Assembly: GCA_022496185.1 (NCBI GenBank)
Contig: WTXG01000320.1
Location: forward strand, 1 to 37,236
Length of the DNA stretch: 37,236 nucleotides
Source of the DNA: Multifurca ochricompacta
Lineage: Eukaryota > Basidiomycota > Agaricomycetes > Russulales > Russulaceae
Direction of reading: 5' to 3'
The stretch's first letter is position 1; every line of letters starts with the position of its first letter. A model generated the notes under the pieces. It did not search any database and was not told the origin of the DNA. It saw only the letters and a program-made list of their open reading frames with translations. Made by a program: the position numbers and the translations under genes. Positions 18,388 to 29,211 of this stretch are shown in pieces.

Positions 18388-19144
18388 GGTAGGAGGTGAG
18401 TTGCGCCATCTGCACGCTGAAGGATACCGCGTACCGTCCCTGCTTCAGCGATGTTGGACTACACAGAAGTCGTCAAATCGAGTATAGAGAGGAAGACAAA
18501 CTTCACGTTATCTTTAACAGGCGAGCTCGTATTAAAGTTCACATAGCCATAAGGTATGGCACCGCCCTGAAGCGACTAGGATTGATACTGATGGATCTCA
18601 AAGAGTCAAAAGTAAGGCACCGACTCGGGTCCAGGCGACAGAGAGCTTATCGGTGAGTTGCTTTGCCCTGTCCACCAGGAATAAATACCTCTGCCCGCTG
18701 AGTTCATACGTGCTCAGAAGTCCCCCAATGTATCGAATGGTGCTTTCAAACACGCTTAAAAACAATCCAAGTAAGTGCAGACTAGTTGGAGAGCAGTGCG
18801 ATGCGCGGCTGTGTATGTGTAACATTGACGACTATACCTAACAGTAGCCGGGGTCTTGGACTTCGAAAAGTCAATAGTCTGAACGTATCCAAGGGCCTTC
18901 GACTCAAAGGAGCGACTTGGTCGTGACCGAACGCGTATGTCCTGTCACGAAATAAACCGCATGCACTGATCCGACGCCCGACACACACTGACCGATATGC
19001 GTCGTAACTACTGTTAAATATGGCGATCACACTTTCACGATCCCGTGTTGTATCATAAGGGAATGTAAGATTAGGATTTTGTACCTGTACGGCCCAGGCG
19101 GTGACAGGTATGAAGGCTAGCACAAGAACTGACACGGATATCAT
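18388..19144 (-). pseudogene. Truncated GH47 alpha-mannosidase copy
   Basis: From ATG at 19144 the minus strand encodes a signal-peptide-like N-terminus (MISVSVLVLAFIPVTAWA) and DRESVIAIFNSSYDAYR. After an intron it gives TYAFGHDQVAPLS, later VQTIDFSKSKTPATV, SVFESTIRYIGGLLSTYELSG, GGAIPYGYVNF and finally SNIAEAGT. The segment that should hold GWGATIVDA is missing and the frame shifts there, so the copy is internally deleted. After SNIAEAGT a GT donor begins an intron that is cut off at 18387 by hAT-like sequence. It is a 5' fragment lacking more than half of the enzyme and lies 118 bp downstream of its complete paralogue, so it arose by tandem duplication. Confidence 0.85.
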
Positions 19145-19261
19145 AAATATAAGATAAGGGAAGAGGGAGAGTAAGAGGGAGAAGGGTATGGTATAGGTAT
19201 ACTGGTTTACGAGACCACCCTAAGCCGAACGTAAATGGTATAGATATCTCCTTAAATGTTT

Positions 19262-21710
19262 TCAAAGGAGGCCAAGGTTAAGGTTAAGGCCAAGAGACAG
19301 AGGGCTTACGGCGGGTAACGGTCCCGGTCGCAAGACAAACTTGTTAGTAGTCGAGGGGATGAGTTGGCCACTGCCGTAGGTTGACTCGGCTTTTGGAGCT
19401 AACAACGGATGTGCCTCGGTATTAAAGACATCTGGAAATCATATTAAGTTGTGCTCCCCCTGAACCCATAGAAAGAATAAAAGCTCACAGTCGTCGAGGC
19501 TGATATGGCTTGGGTCATCAAAGGTGAGGTATCTATAAGCACAGAGGTCATCTATGCTGAGCTGGTATTAGGGAACGAGGATCCCACTTACAGATACTTA
19601 AGCACTTCCGCAAACCAGAAGCTCTCAGTTTCATCAATTTTTTCGGTCTGGGGGTTGTTCACGTCATAGATCCCAGTAAAGCCCGTTGGTGTAGACAAAA
19701 AGGTTTGAAAACTGGCGACTGCACTCTGTGCACGTTGTAGATAAACAGGGTCGCCCGTAACACGCCAAGCATAAAAGTTACTCTCCAACACTTCAGGGCG
19801 CTGGACATAGACTGCATCAGTGATGTAGTAACCGTGCTCCTGGTAAAAAGCTATCTGATCGTCGGAGGGATTGCTATCTCCAGTGAAGTTCCCGTCTGAG
19901 GAAATATACGCGAATACTTCTGGGCCGATCTTGGTTCTAAATCAAATTTAGCTACGACGATGATTCCATCGTACGACGAAAAATACATACGCATCACCCG
20001 CGTACGTGTTCCAACAGGCATCGTTCAGCTGCAAAGCGAGGTTGACAATCGTGTCGTTATTAGTCAGCTTCCCACCTGGCGCAGTTGCGTTGGTTCCGTG
20101 ATTAGCAGCAAGGACAAGGACAAAGCGGAATTACCAAGCAACCAATTTCCAGCGTAGAAGCAGGCGAGATGTGATCCCACATGACGGATAAGTCTTTGAT
20201 CATCAAAGTCCGCCAAGTAGACATGATTTCCTATGGTTGAAGTCTACTCGGTTGTGAGTGGTAAGTGTAACACCGTGGGTAAGCATAATCCAGCTGACCT
20301 TGACCAGAGTTTTGATTGAGGAATCAACTGCGGTCAACCAGGAATCTGCGAAGACGTTGTTGTTTGTGTTTGATAGTTGTGCGTACTTGATAAGATATTC
20401 GAAATAGCTATCAGACCCCCCTCCCCAAGTCTGGGACAAAATCATTCAGCCAGCATTTACGCTTTTCCAACCTGATTGGCATACCACATATCCGCCGACA
20501 GGGTTGCCAGTGGCAGGGTCTATTCCTTGTCCAGGAAGGCCTGGATATAGATATGCTTAGATTGAATCTTCTACTTTCCGCGAAAAAACCTACAGGGAAG
20601 AGGCGTAGGCTAAATGACGCATTAGACGTGGATAATTGAGTGCCGAAAAGTGCTCATTCTACTTACGTTGCTCGCTATTTTGAGCACCGAACCCTCCGCT
20701 AACTTCCTGTAAGTGTCGTTGCCGGTATATTCGCTCAGACGAGACCACTCTAGCGTAAGCTACAGGTATAGTGGTGAGCCCAGTCCGTGCAACCTAATCA
20801 ACGTTGTGACGCACCGTCCCAGCCTCGGCAATGTTTGACTGAGAATGGATGTCAGATCACGTTACGACCGCCTGACAGAGACAAACCGTTTGAATGATAG
20901 GCTGGTTGGTACTGAAGTCTACAAAGCCGAACGGAATGGTATTGCCCTAGATCATTGTGATATCAGTGAGGTGACCCATGGTCACCAAAGTGTACTTACT
21001 CGAGACCATCCAAGTGAAAGGCGGTCAGCAAGTTGCTTCGCTTTATCGATTAAGAAGGAGTGCTGCTTCCCGCTGAGCTCATACGCGCTGATAAGTCCCC
21101 CTAGGTAACGAATGGTGCTCTCAAAAATGCTGTCAGAAGTCATCAGTGTCGTTCATACTTTGTTCATCTAGTAAGTTACCTAACGGTGCCGGAGGTTTTC
21201 GATTCCGTGAAGTCAATGGTTTGGGTGAAATTGAGCGCCTCTTCGAAGAAGTCCTGTATGATTGATGATGTCCGTCATACGATGCGGGAGAGAGCGAATA
21301 AAATACAATTACAGTTAAATTCATGATATACTACATCTTGGGGTGAGCTCAGAGCCACATTTAAAGACACCCTTACACACCATGGTAGACATCGCATCTA
21401 CGATGGTAGCACCCCACCCATTCCGGGGGTCCAACGGTTTTTGACTTACTGGCGCAACCTCGTCGTGGCCGAAAGCGACGCTCCTATGGTACACATCACA
21501 AATCCGGCCCCGGTAACGACGGTGCAGGTGTGTGCTGTGTGCGTACCTGTATGCATTGTAGCTCTGGCTGAAGATCCTGACAACTGAGTCGCGATCTGCA
21601 GCCGCACTCGAGGGGACCTCGAGACCAGGAAGTTGGACATAGCCTGCCTGAACGACAGCAGGGGCAGAAACAAGACAAATGGCGAAGAGTTTCAAGTAAG
21701 CCCCCCGCAT
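19262..21710 (-). CDS. GH47 mannosyl-oligosaccharide alpha-1,2-mannosidase
   Basis: About a dozen exons separated by introns of roughly 45-70 nt keep one frame from ATG at 21710 to TGA at 19262-19264. The start encodes a signal peptide (MRGAYLKLFAICLVSAPAVVQA). GH47 motifs follow in order: AFGHDEVAP, GWGATIVDAMSTM, TQTIDFTESKTSGTV, FESTIRYLGGLISAYELSG, IPFGFVDF, SNIAEAGTLTLEW, WGGGSDSYFEYLIKY, RHVGSHLACF, EVLESNFYAWRVTGD, ETESFWFAEVLKYLYL and VFNTEAHP. Family members trim alpha-1,2-linked mannose from N-glycans in the ER/Golgi or extracellularly, using calcium bound near the final Thr. After DAMSTM the usual MGL residues are not evident at the exon joint, so one small exon or a short deletion remains unclear. 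An in-frame ATG at 21758 lies too close to the TATA box to be the start. Confidence 0.88.
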
Positions 21711-21770
21711 GACAAAAGAACAGGCAGCAGACGGGTAGGGAAGACACGGCCATGGCACCTGGATAAATCA

Positions 21771-21777
21771 TTTTATA
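21771..21777 (-). promoter_or_regulatory. TATA box of the complete GH47 gene
   Basis: The minus strand reads TATAAAA about 60 bases upstream of the ATG at 21710, a plausible core promoter distance for a short 5' untranslated region. Confidence 0.5.
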
Positions 21778-22391
21778 TTCATGAAGTGCAATGGTCAGCT
21801 GGACCATGGGCAAAACTTGCGAACAGGGCGGAACGAAGCAAGGAACCCGTTCGGATACCATGGGACCCTACGGAAGCTCGATCTCTATAGGTTACTCTCG
21901 GGTGAGCCTGCTAGCCTCATGATACAAATTTCGGCAAAGGAGCCCTCGAGAGCGTTGAACATGCTTCTTGAACATGAGTCCTCATGGCTCGTATTATGTC
22001 TAAATAAAGAAAAACTTGGAACACGTCACCCGGTGATCTTTTTGAACCATGTGCCGCTCGCTACATACTACATATACGTCAACTAAAAAATGAGACTAAA
22101 AAATCGGAGATAAACCGGATATTCTGCATGAAATCAATTGTTCGCTAGCTATTTAATACAAGAGAATCCGGTTAAATGATTTACGTTGGTTTTAATGGTA
22201 AGGGATAGAGTCCGTGCTGCCTCATTTATTCATCAACCCCTTTCAGGTTGTCATCTCCGGCCACAGTCAAAGAATGTAATGCCATTCAGGGTAGTATTGA
22301 AAAATGGGTATTCGTTTTATACCACTTACATTCCTAGATTGGGCTCGTTGTATACTGTCCTCATGTATATAAAAGCAGTATCTTCGGTCTA
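21778..22391. other. Intergenic region between the GH47 gene and the F-box gene
   Basis: No gene is evident. It contains GH47 upstream sequence and the 3' flank of the F-box gene. A plus-strand TATATAAAA at 22366-22374 has no recognisable coding sequence downstream and faces into the F-box gene tail. Confidence 0.5.
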
Positions 22392-25084
22392 CTAAGCTTC
22401 AAGAGTATTCGACGTATTCGACGTATCCGAATTGGATCCAACATGGAAGTTTTTCCCTGAGCCTGCATTTCTATCTGCAATTGCATGAGGGTCATGAAAA
22501 AAATCTTCGTCGCCCATGGGAAAGATCTTGTGTCTATGACAGCACAAGTCTTCGTTACCGCATGCCCTCAACAAAGATACTCAAGGCACACCTTTCTTTC
22601 GCGTGGGACACCAGGCCATTGAAAGTGAACCATCTCTGCACATGACTGTCGCCGGTCCGCGACAACCGCGGCGGTGTTGGCTTAAGAGTTCTGTATCGGC
22701 AATGGCGACAAGCAAATGTCTTCGTTTCCCTTATCTCTTCCGCTTCATTGTTGCGAGACGAGTACCACGCGAATGATCCCGCCTCATACGGATGATCGAC
22801 TGTCATAATAGCAGTCTCGCTCCTAAAAATCAGTGTGACTTCCATTATATCATGTCTATGGCAATGACCAGCCTAGAAACAGGGAAGTTAGAAGAGGAAG
22901 GAGACCTCAAGCACAAAATGACGGGATACCAGGCGCTCGAAGTCCATCACAATTGGCGAATCGCATGAGTTGCATACAAATCTTGCACCGAAGCGTTGGA
23001 GTTGCTCCCTCGTCTCTGGATTTTCTGCCTCGAGCACAGTCAGGTCAAGGGCTTGTGAAAGCACCGCTATGGCCTGCGAGCGAGCGAGCTTAGATTTATT
23101 AGCGATTGTCAGACCAAACTCGTACCTTCTGATCAGGGGCGAATTGCTCAGCCTTCCACTTCCTCTTCGCTGCCCCCTTTTTTGGACGACCTATACACTG
23201 GTGCACGCATGCCTCGCGAAATTCCAGTGATTGCGGGGTACCATACTGCTTTGGAGTATCGTGGCATAAAGTGCATATAAAACGAGATGTGACTCGCTCA
23301 GCAGGATGGAGGACCCTCGTCGATGCGCTTTTCCAGTTTGGTCGTCCCAGCATTGCGTCAAACTTTCCCAGCGCAGTGTCCACCCATCTCTTGAGATCGC
23401 TACTGATCATGCCACCTATGAGTTTGGAACGTTTTAACTCGGATTCTAGGGCGTGCTGAGCTTTAGCGGGGTTTGATAAGGAGGAACGGCTTGTATCCGA
23501 TGAAAACGGTGTCGCGTCTTCTCGATCTTGTAGGGTTTTGACGATGGGGAGCTCCCGAAACTCGGCCAAAGTGGGAACAGCGGCATAGCACTTGTCATCG
23601 ACGAGGTCATTGTAGTGCCGAGTCATAACCGCTCTTCTAATCTGCTGGGCATGCGCCTTCTGTCTACGTCTTTTGTTCTCCAGCTGAGAAAGAATTTCAA
23701 CATCGATTTTTGCAAGGAGTAAGCGCACAGCTGTGATTCCGTTACACCGTTACAGCTTTTTCTATTGACGAAAATTTAAAGCATACCACTTTCTGAGATC
23801 ATCTCCAGGCGCGCATTGTGGCTTCGGTGCAAAGAGCAGTAAGTGGGGCTATTCAGAAGATCTTGCAGACTCCAACCGGTTTCGGCTGCTAGACCCCGAG
23901 AGCTAGACCAAAGGTTGAGTCGGGCGAAGAGCAGAGACGATAAAGAGGTCCAACACCCACAAATCCATATTTAAACCCCTTATGACTCGGTATTGATAGC
24001 ACCACTGTTGGCTCCATTCATAAAGAGGCTTTGCATGCTACAATCCAGTCGGCAAAACCACACTGCATGAATATTTGAGCACGGACCTCGAGTGTTTGAT
24101 GCTGGCGACGGATATCAGACTCAAGGAGCTGATGCGCACCATCAGCGCGAGGATTATAGTTGTTAGTGCAAAAGAACTTGCCTGTAAGTATTCTTCCTGA
24201 GATGTGCCCCCCGCGATCATTTCTTCATACTCCGTTCTTGTTTTTTCCAAGTCGGTCAAAAGACCTGATCATTGATTATTGAGTTAGGAGATCAGGCAGA
24301 GACTCTGTCGCGAGACCCGAGTAAACGCACAGTAGTGATAAGGATCATCTTCGCACCAGAATCAGCGCGTGAGACAGCGTGGAAGACTACACACCCACTA
24401 GGCAGTGAATCAACAGGTAATTCCAAACATCTCAACCTCTGTCTAATAAAGTATTCGCTTGGCTCTGAGTCGGCTGGGGGTGGATGGCGTCGCAGAGTGA
24501 CTAGGTCACTTGCGGCCAGCTGGGTCAAGGGTGTGGCGGCTGATGAAAGGACAAAGACACACTTAAAGAAGGTTTCACGGCATTCGTGCTACCAAAGCAT
24601 AAGCAAAACGCCGATATGCGATAAATATAGTACACACTTCCCTGCATAACCGAACTCTGGCTACAAACGAGATAAACATCCGCTTTGTCGGGGCATCACA
24701 AACCTGCTCGAGTCGTAGGTATAAGGACTGGGCTAGAGAGCAAGGATACAATACATGACAGTTTCCTGCGTCAAAGATGAATGCAGCGTATGCAGATTCG
24801 CTCCAACCTGGAAGCGGGGGAGGAAGACCAGGTACGATGCAACGACGGCGAGCGCGACGCCAAATCATCACATTGGAAGGATTGAGAAGCGTTGCACAGA
24901 GATTTTTGTTACAGCGTGCAACGGATAGGATATCTTTAGGGGACGTCACATAAGAGAGAATTTCAGTAAGGATTTCGACAGGGATGATGTCCAGAGAGGA
25001 TAGGGAAGGTGTATATTCTCCTTCGCGGTGTCGGTCAAGGTCAAGCTTCTGCCGTTTGGACGGATACGGATGACTGGCAGACAT
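22392..25084 (-). CDS. F-box protein with several zinc-binding motifs
   Basis: ATG at 25084 opens an exon with an F-box at residues about 31-75 (LDIIPVEILTEILSYV, then WRRARR). A CX2C pair formed by splicing (GNCHVC) follows, then RVRLC. Downstream exons include a charged segment (DLEKTRTEYEEMIAGG), LFARLNLWSSSRGLAAE, PTYCSLHRSHN and a basic coiled-coil-like stretch (ILSQLENKRRRQKAHAQQIRRAV). Later come CTLCHD, FVCNSCDSPIVMDFERL-AGHCHRHD and a C2H2-like finger, ACRHC...LVSHAKERH, completed by splicing. The stop is TAG at 22392-22394. F-box proteins usually link substrates to SCF ubiquitin ligase; the substrate is unknown. This F-box plus zinc-motif layout is common in mushroom genomes. Exon borders between about 23900 and 24290 are uncertain and that part may be decayed. 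Confidence 0.72.
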
Positions 25085-25214
25085 GTCGTACAGTGAGTAA
25101 GAATAAGAGTAAGAGCAGAGCCGAGTTCAATTTCAAAGTTTCAAGGTCCATGGACCTCTCGCAACGTCACCATAACCACACAAATATTATATTGTAACTG
25201 ATGGACAATCATAA

Positions 25215-26487
25215 TCAGAGCTCATCATGAACACTTTTTGAAGGGGCCGTTGAAGTAGTAGCGGTAGTAGTACTAATAACTGGGAAAGAGCCCGAGTCAG
25301 CTGTGTCCAGACGGGAAGACACGTGAGATAATGTGTCGCTGGTGTCGCTGGCATGCTCGCCAGGCTCGTTCCACTCGGACCCTGCGGCATGGGCGACTTG
25401 AGATACCAGAGCAGTTGCTGTAGACGCGATAATGGACGAAGCGGTTGCTACCACACTTTGCGTGGAAGTGGTCCCCTTCAATGCGCTTTCCTTTACACCT
25501 AACCGTGGCTCACTCCAGTCCCAAGATGGTAAAAAGCGCGTCCACCAGAATGCGATACGTAGCCCACGATCAACGATGCGCTGTTTCAGAATGAAGAGGA
25601 TGACGAGCGCGAAAAATGTCAGAGCGGCAAAGATGAGCATTCGGTCCAACCAATCTGCTTTCTCAAGCGCGGTGACAAGTTGCTTTGAAGTGCCAAGCAG
25701 GCCAGTAAGGACGTCCTGGGTCGATGATGTAGCTTTAAGTGACGCTGTAGATGCCTCTGGAAATATGTATTAGGCGGCTTGTTTGAAACAGAAACAGACA
25801 CAAAGATTCGCTAACCCAGCATCTGCGTGGATAAGACGGAGCGCTCGAGCTCACTCTGCATTAATGCCATTGTCCTCCTGAGGGCATCCGTTACGTCTCC
25901 CTGAGCTTGCATCACTGCGTCCTCCCTACGTTTGAATGAGAGAAGGATCAGAAGCACAAGGTTCTGTGACATACGTAGTCTTCCCTTCAGAGGTCTTTGT
26001 CTGATTCATTACGGACGAACGCAGTAATTCCTCCCTATTCGAGGAAGCCTTGGAGTCGATGGCTCGTTTCGAAGCGAGCAAAGCTGCCCGCATATCTTTT
26101 CTCAGCCTGAAAACTTACTCGGAAGCTAGCTCCAATCAACCAGGGTTTTACATACTGTAATAAGTCCGCTCTAAGGCCCTGAATTATACCGCGGAGACCT
26201 TTTCGACTGCCCTCACTGCGCTGGAGATCGACAGTTTCGTCCAAGGCCTACTGGCGTCCCTTGAGCAGAAATGACAATATAACGCTAGGTGTGCTCACAT
26301 CGACAAGGCGCGTTATGGTCTCCAAGTCTTCGCGAAGCTCAGCAGCGCACTGCTGTTGTATTGCGAGAGACTCTGAACAACCACGTAGGCGAGGTATCTG
26401 GAAGTCACGTAAATCATTTTGACGTCGTTGAATTGAAGCAATGGAAACGTTAGTATCGTCGTCAAAAGTGAGAGGTAAGGGTGGCAT
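25215..26487 (-). CDS. SEC20: Sec20-type Qb-SNARE for Golgi-to-ER transport
   Basis: Five or so exons run from ATG at 26487 to TGA at 25215-25217. The N-terminal part is helical (IQRRQNDLRDFQIPRL, CAAELREDLETITRLV). The SNARE-like region has DALRRTMALMQSELERSV, TQMLEASTASL and LGTSKQLVTALEKADW. A transmembrane segment (MLIFAALTFFALVILFIL) and the conserved KQRIVDRGLRIAFWW come next. The C-terminal part is a luminal Ser/Thr/Ala-rich tail ending in HDEL. Yeast Sec20 is known to end in HDEL and to act in the ER receptor complex for COPI vesicles, so the tail strongly supports the call. All exon joints I could check keep frame. A degenerate P450 lies head-to-head about 170 bp upstream. Confidence 0.9.
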
Positions 26488-27689
26488 GATAGTAATAGTA
26501 AGAGTTAGAGTAAAAGAGTAAGTAAATGCACACGTAGCGCGGCGCGTGTTATGGCCAGCGACCAGCTTGACTTGACTGCCTTTTAAGGTAATCATAGCCA
26601 GACACATGTATGCGGCTCTCATGGGTGAAGTCAAAGTGGTCGACCCAAATACCTTTCGTTTCACTTGGTGGCTTCATTCATAGAGAATGGATTATTCATA
26701 ACTTCCAACAAGGAAGACTGGAGGAGACATCGGGTCCTGCGTTCAGCACTTGATATGTTCGCTTGTACTTGTATGAGCCGAGACTTTGAGGGTCTATCGA
26801 GACATGATCACCACAGAGGGCTGAGCACAGAAGGACGTCGTAACACTTAAGCCCGTGCAAGCTTACACAATTCATGTCGCTTTCTTGGTTAATTCAGCCT
26901 ACGATTTTGGTTTATAATTCCGGCGACAAAGTGGGCGCGATGGGTATGCAGGAGGCGATGCGGATATGGGTGTATACTGGGTTTGTGAGAGTCATTGCTC
27001 CATAGTGGGTATACAACCTCCCCTTCAAGAGGTGCGTGCTGCAAGGGCATATACCTTCACATTTACACCCGATTTCTGAGCGCAGGGCAGTATTAAACCC
27101 CAAGAACACTACTCAAGATATCGAAAGGAAAGACGTATTCAGCCTGATTGTCCGCGCCAGCGAGAAGGATAGCGAGTTCAAGTTGAGTGACACGAGATGG
27201 AAAACAGATATTGGGGCCATGGTCTGTGCATTTGCATTTGTTATCTCTGTGTGCCTAGCATACAGATCGGGGCCTGTACAGAAAATACCACATTCACACT
27301 TGCAGCGACCATTGGTTCTATTGGCCTCTACTTGGAAGTCCAGGAGGAAGTCCATGTCCACCAGCAAGTCATGAAGGTGGTGGGGCGCGATCGAACAACT
27401 TCCTCGCGGTCATTCCCTGTTGTAGACTTTTGAAGATTTCCTCCAACTCGAGAAGATGGCTTATGCTTTCCACGAAGCGCTGAGACTTCTCCGTTGGTTT
27501 TAAACCCTGTTTTATCATATACTACTTGTACTGAGCATGGGACAGCGGCTGGCCACCCGATGATTCGGGAATCTAGTGAAAACACGGTTCTCAGCGACGA
27601 CGGGGAACCAGGAATGCGACAAGTTCCTATCCCCAAGGGCTTGCCCATTATTGTGGACATGACAGGCATAGTTTTCAAGCTCACTGAAT

Positions 27690-27694
27690 GGAAA
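27690..27694. repeat. Target duplication GGAAA, left copy
   Basis: GGAAA directly precedes the TG terminus and recurs at 28458-28462. Confidence 0.8.
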
Positions 27695-28457
27695 TGTTAC
27701 GGTTGGCAGACCGTTCAGCATGTCAAGTTCGATGCCAAATGTTCAATCTGGCGGAGTTCGGGTGATGTAAGAGGTTTGGGAAGGGTGGCGGGCACGGCAG
27801 TTACGCCAGCGAAGGCCGTGGAATAAGAAGTATTGATAGTAAGTCACTGTGGTAGATTAGATGGGGGGCCCATTTCTGGGCGGGCGATCTTGATTGCCAT
27901 CCAGGCATTAAAATTTTCAAAATAAGCGATCTCGAACCAGAGACCGTAAACTGTTTCTATCAGGACGTTAACATTAGATCGAGACTAATAGAACCTCCCC
28001 CGGAACGAACAGATAATGTCCACTACCCCAGTTGGACCTGGTAGTGGAATTGTTAAACTCCCCTTTCCTCTAAAGCCCCAAACACATGACAATATCCCTG
28101 AAGAAGAGTGACCTGGTTCCCGGTGGCTCACTGTAAACGAAGAAGTAGCCTGGAGTGGTTACTATTGGAAACTCGATAATATTAACGTCCTGATAGAAAC
28201 AGTTTACGGTCTCTGGTTCGAGATTGCTTTTTCGAAAAATTTAATGCCTGGATGGCAATCAAGATTGCCCACCCAGAAATGGGCCTCCCATTTAATCCAC
28301 CACAGGGACTTACTATCAATACTTCTTATGCCATGGCCTTCGCTGGCGTAACTGCCGTGCCCGCCACCCTTCCCAAACCTCTTACATCACCTGAACTCCA
28401 CCAGATTGAACATTTGGCATTGAACTTGACACGCTGAACGGTCTGCCAACCATAACA
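27695..28457. mobile_element. 763-bp near-palindromic element in a P450 intron
   Basis: It begins TGTTACGGTTGGCAGACC and ends GGTCTGCCAACCATAACA. It is flanked by the 5-bp duplication GGAAA (27690-27694 and 28458-28462). About 300 bases at each end are inverted copies of each other with around 15-20 differences. The centre (about 28005-28155) holds a further stem CCACTACC/GGTAGTGG (28020-28047). No protein is recognisable. TG...CA ends with a 5-bp duplication resemble an LTR, while the long arms resemble a foldback element. Flanking P450 coding segments continue across it. Confidence 0.85.
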
Positions 28458-28462
28458 GGAAA
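28458..28462. repeat. Target duplication GGAAA, right copy
   Basis: GGAAA directly follows the CA terminus at 28457. Confidence 0.8.
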
Positions 28463-29211
28463 GGTATCTCACTGATTGTCACCAGATCATAATCCGCACC
28501 ACCTTCCTGACCCGTACAAGCACGACCCTCGTCGGTGGCAGGGAGTCACCACTGAATCTGAAGATATTGTCGCATTCAGTATTGGTGCGTCTCATTCAAC
28601 TCAGTAGCGCCTCTTTTGTAAATTCACCTCTTGTCAGGCCCTCACACATGCATCGGGTGCAAGTTCGCAGCAGTAGAAACTGTCTGCTTCCTAACGCTGC
28701 TCAAAGATCGTTGAATCAATCATGGATTTTGGCCAGACTCGCGAACAGTGGCTAGAACGTGTCATGCAAGCAGATGTGAAGATGTCACTTTCTGTGAAGC
28801 TAGTACTTGCGCGATTGAAGCGGAGACAGGCTATTTTGCTCAAAGTGATTGTAGCTGTTGCGACGCCCTCTACCTCCCTTGAATTTGCGACATCATCTTC
28901 ATCAAGTGACCGTTGCAAAACTTTGACAACAGTTGTAATATGTCACCCAAGCGGTGACATTAAATCCTTCTTATCCCTCATAATGACCACTTCAACTAGG
29001 GGCACATCACGGCTCACAGGTGCATCATTAAAAATTGGATAAGTATGTCAACCCGGTTTGCGTACAAAGAGTCTGAACAATCTGGACAGGCCAGACACAA
29101 AAGCGATATCGGGGGGCTCGATCAACGTCGTCCGTCTTCACCTCACCCATGAACTAATTACCCCCTCTTCCCCCCTTCACGAGTGTCTGGCCAGATCCCT
29201 TGCTCAATGTT

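Larger units (their letters stand above)
26650..29042 (+). pseudogene. Cytochrome P450 pseudogene, 5'-truncated and frameshifted
   Basis: The plus strand shows P450 landmarks in the right order but broken. They are the C-helix WRRHR at about 26719-26733, a segment DVFSLIVRASEKDSEFKLSD near 27150, an I-helix remnant (TENTTFTLAATIG near 27285), the K-helix ExxR as EALR at 27474-27485, and VPIPKGLPIIVDMTGI near 27630. HNPHHLPDPYKHDPRRW follows near 28490, then the haem motif FSIG-PHTCIG spliced across an intron (28575-28660) and GQTREQWLERVMQADVKM near 28735. The first ~100 residues are missing, a large part after WRRHR is deleted, and there are stops and frame changes. A 763-bp element sits in the intron before HHNP. 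Intact relatives are haem monooxygenases of the ER membrane. Confidence 0.87.

Noticed and set aside
28252..28437. 61-codon plus-strand frame in the 763-bp element
   Set aside because: It lies in a palindromic arm, and the other arm holds the inverse sequence with stops; nothing supports a protein.
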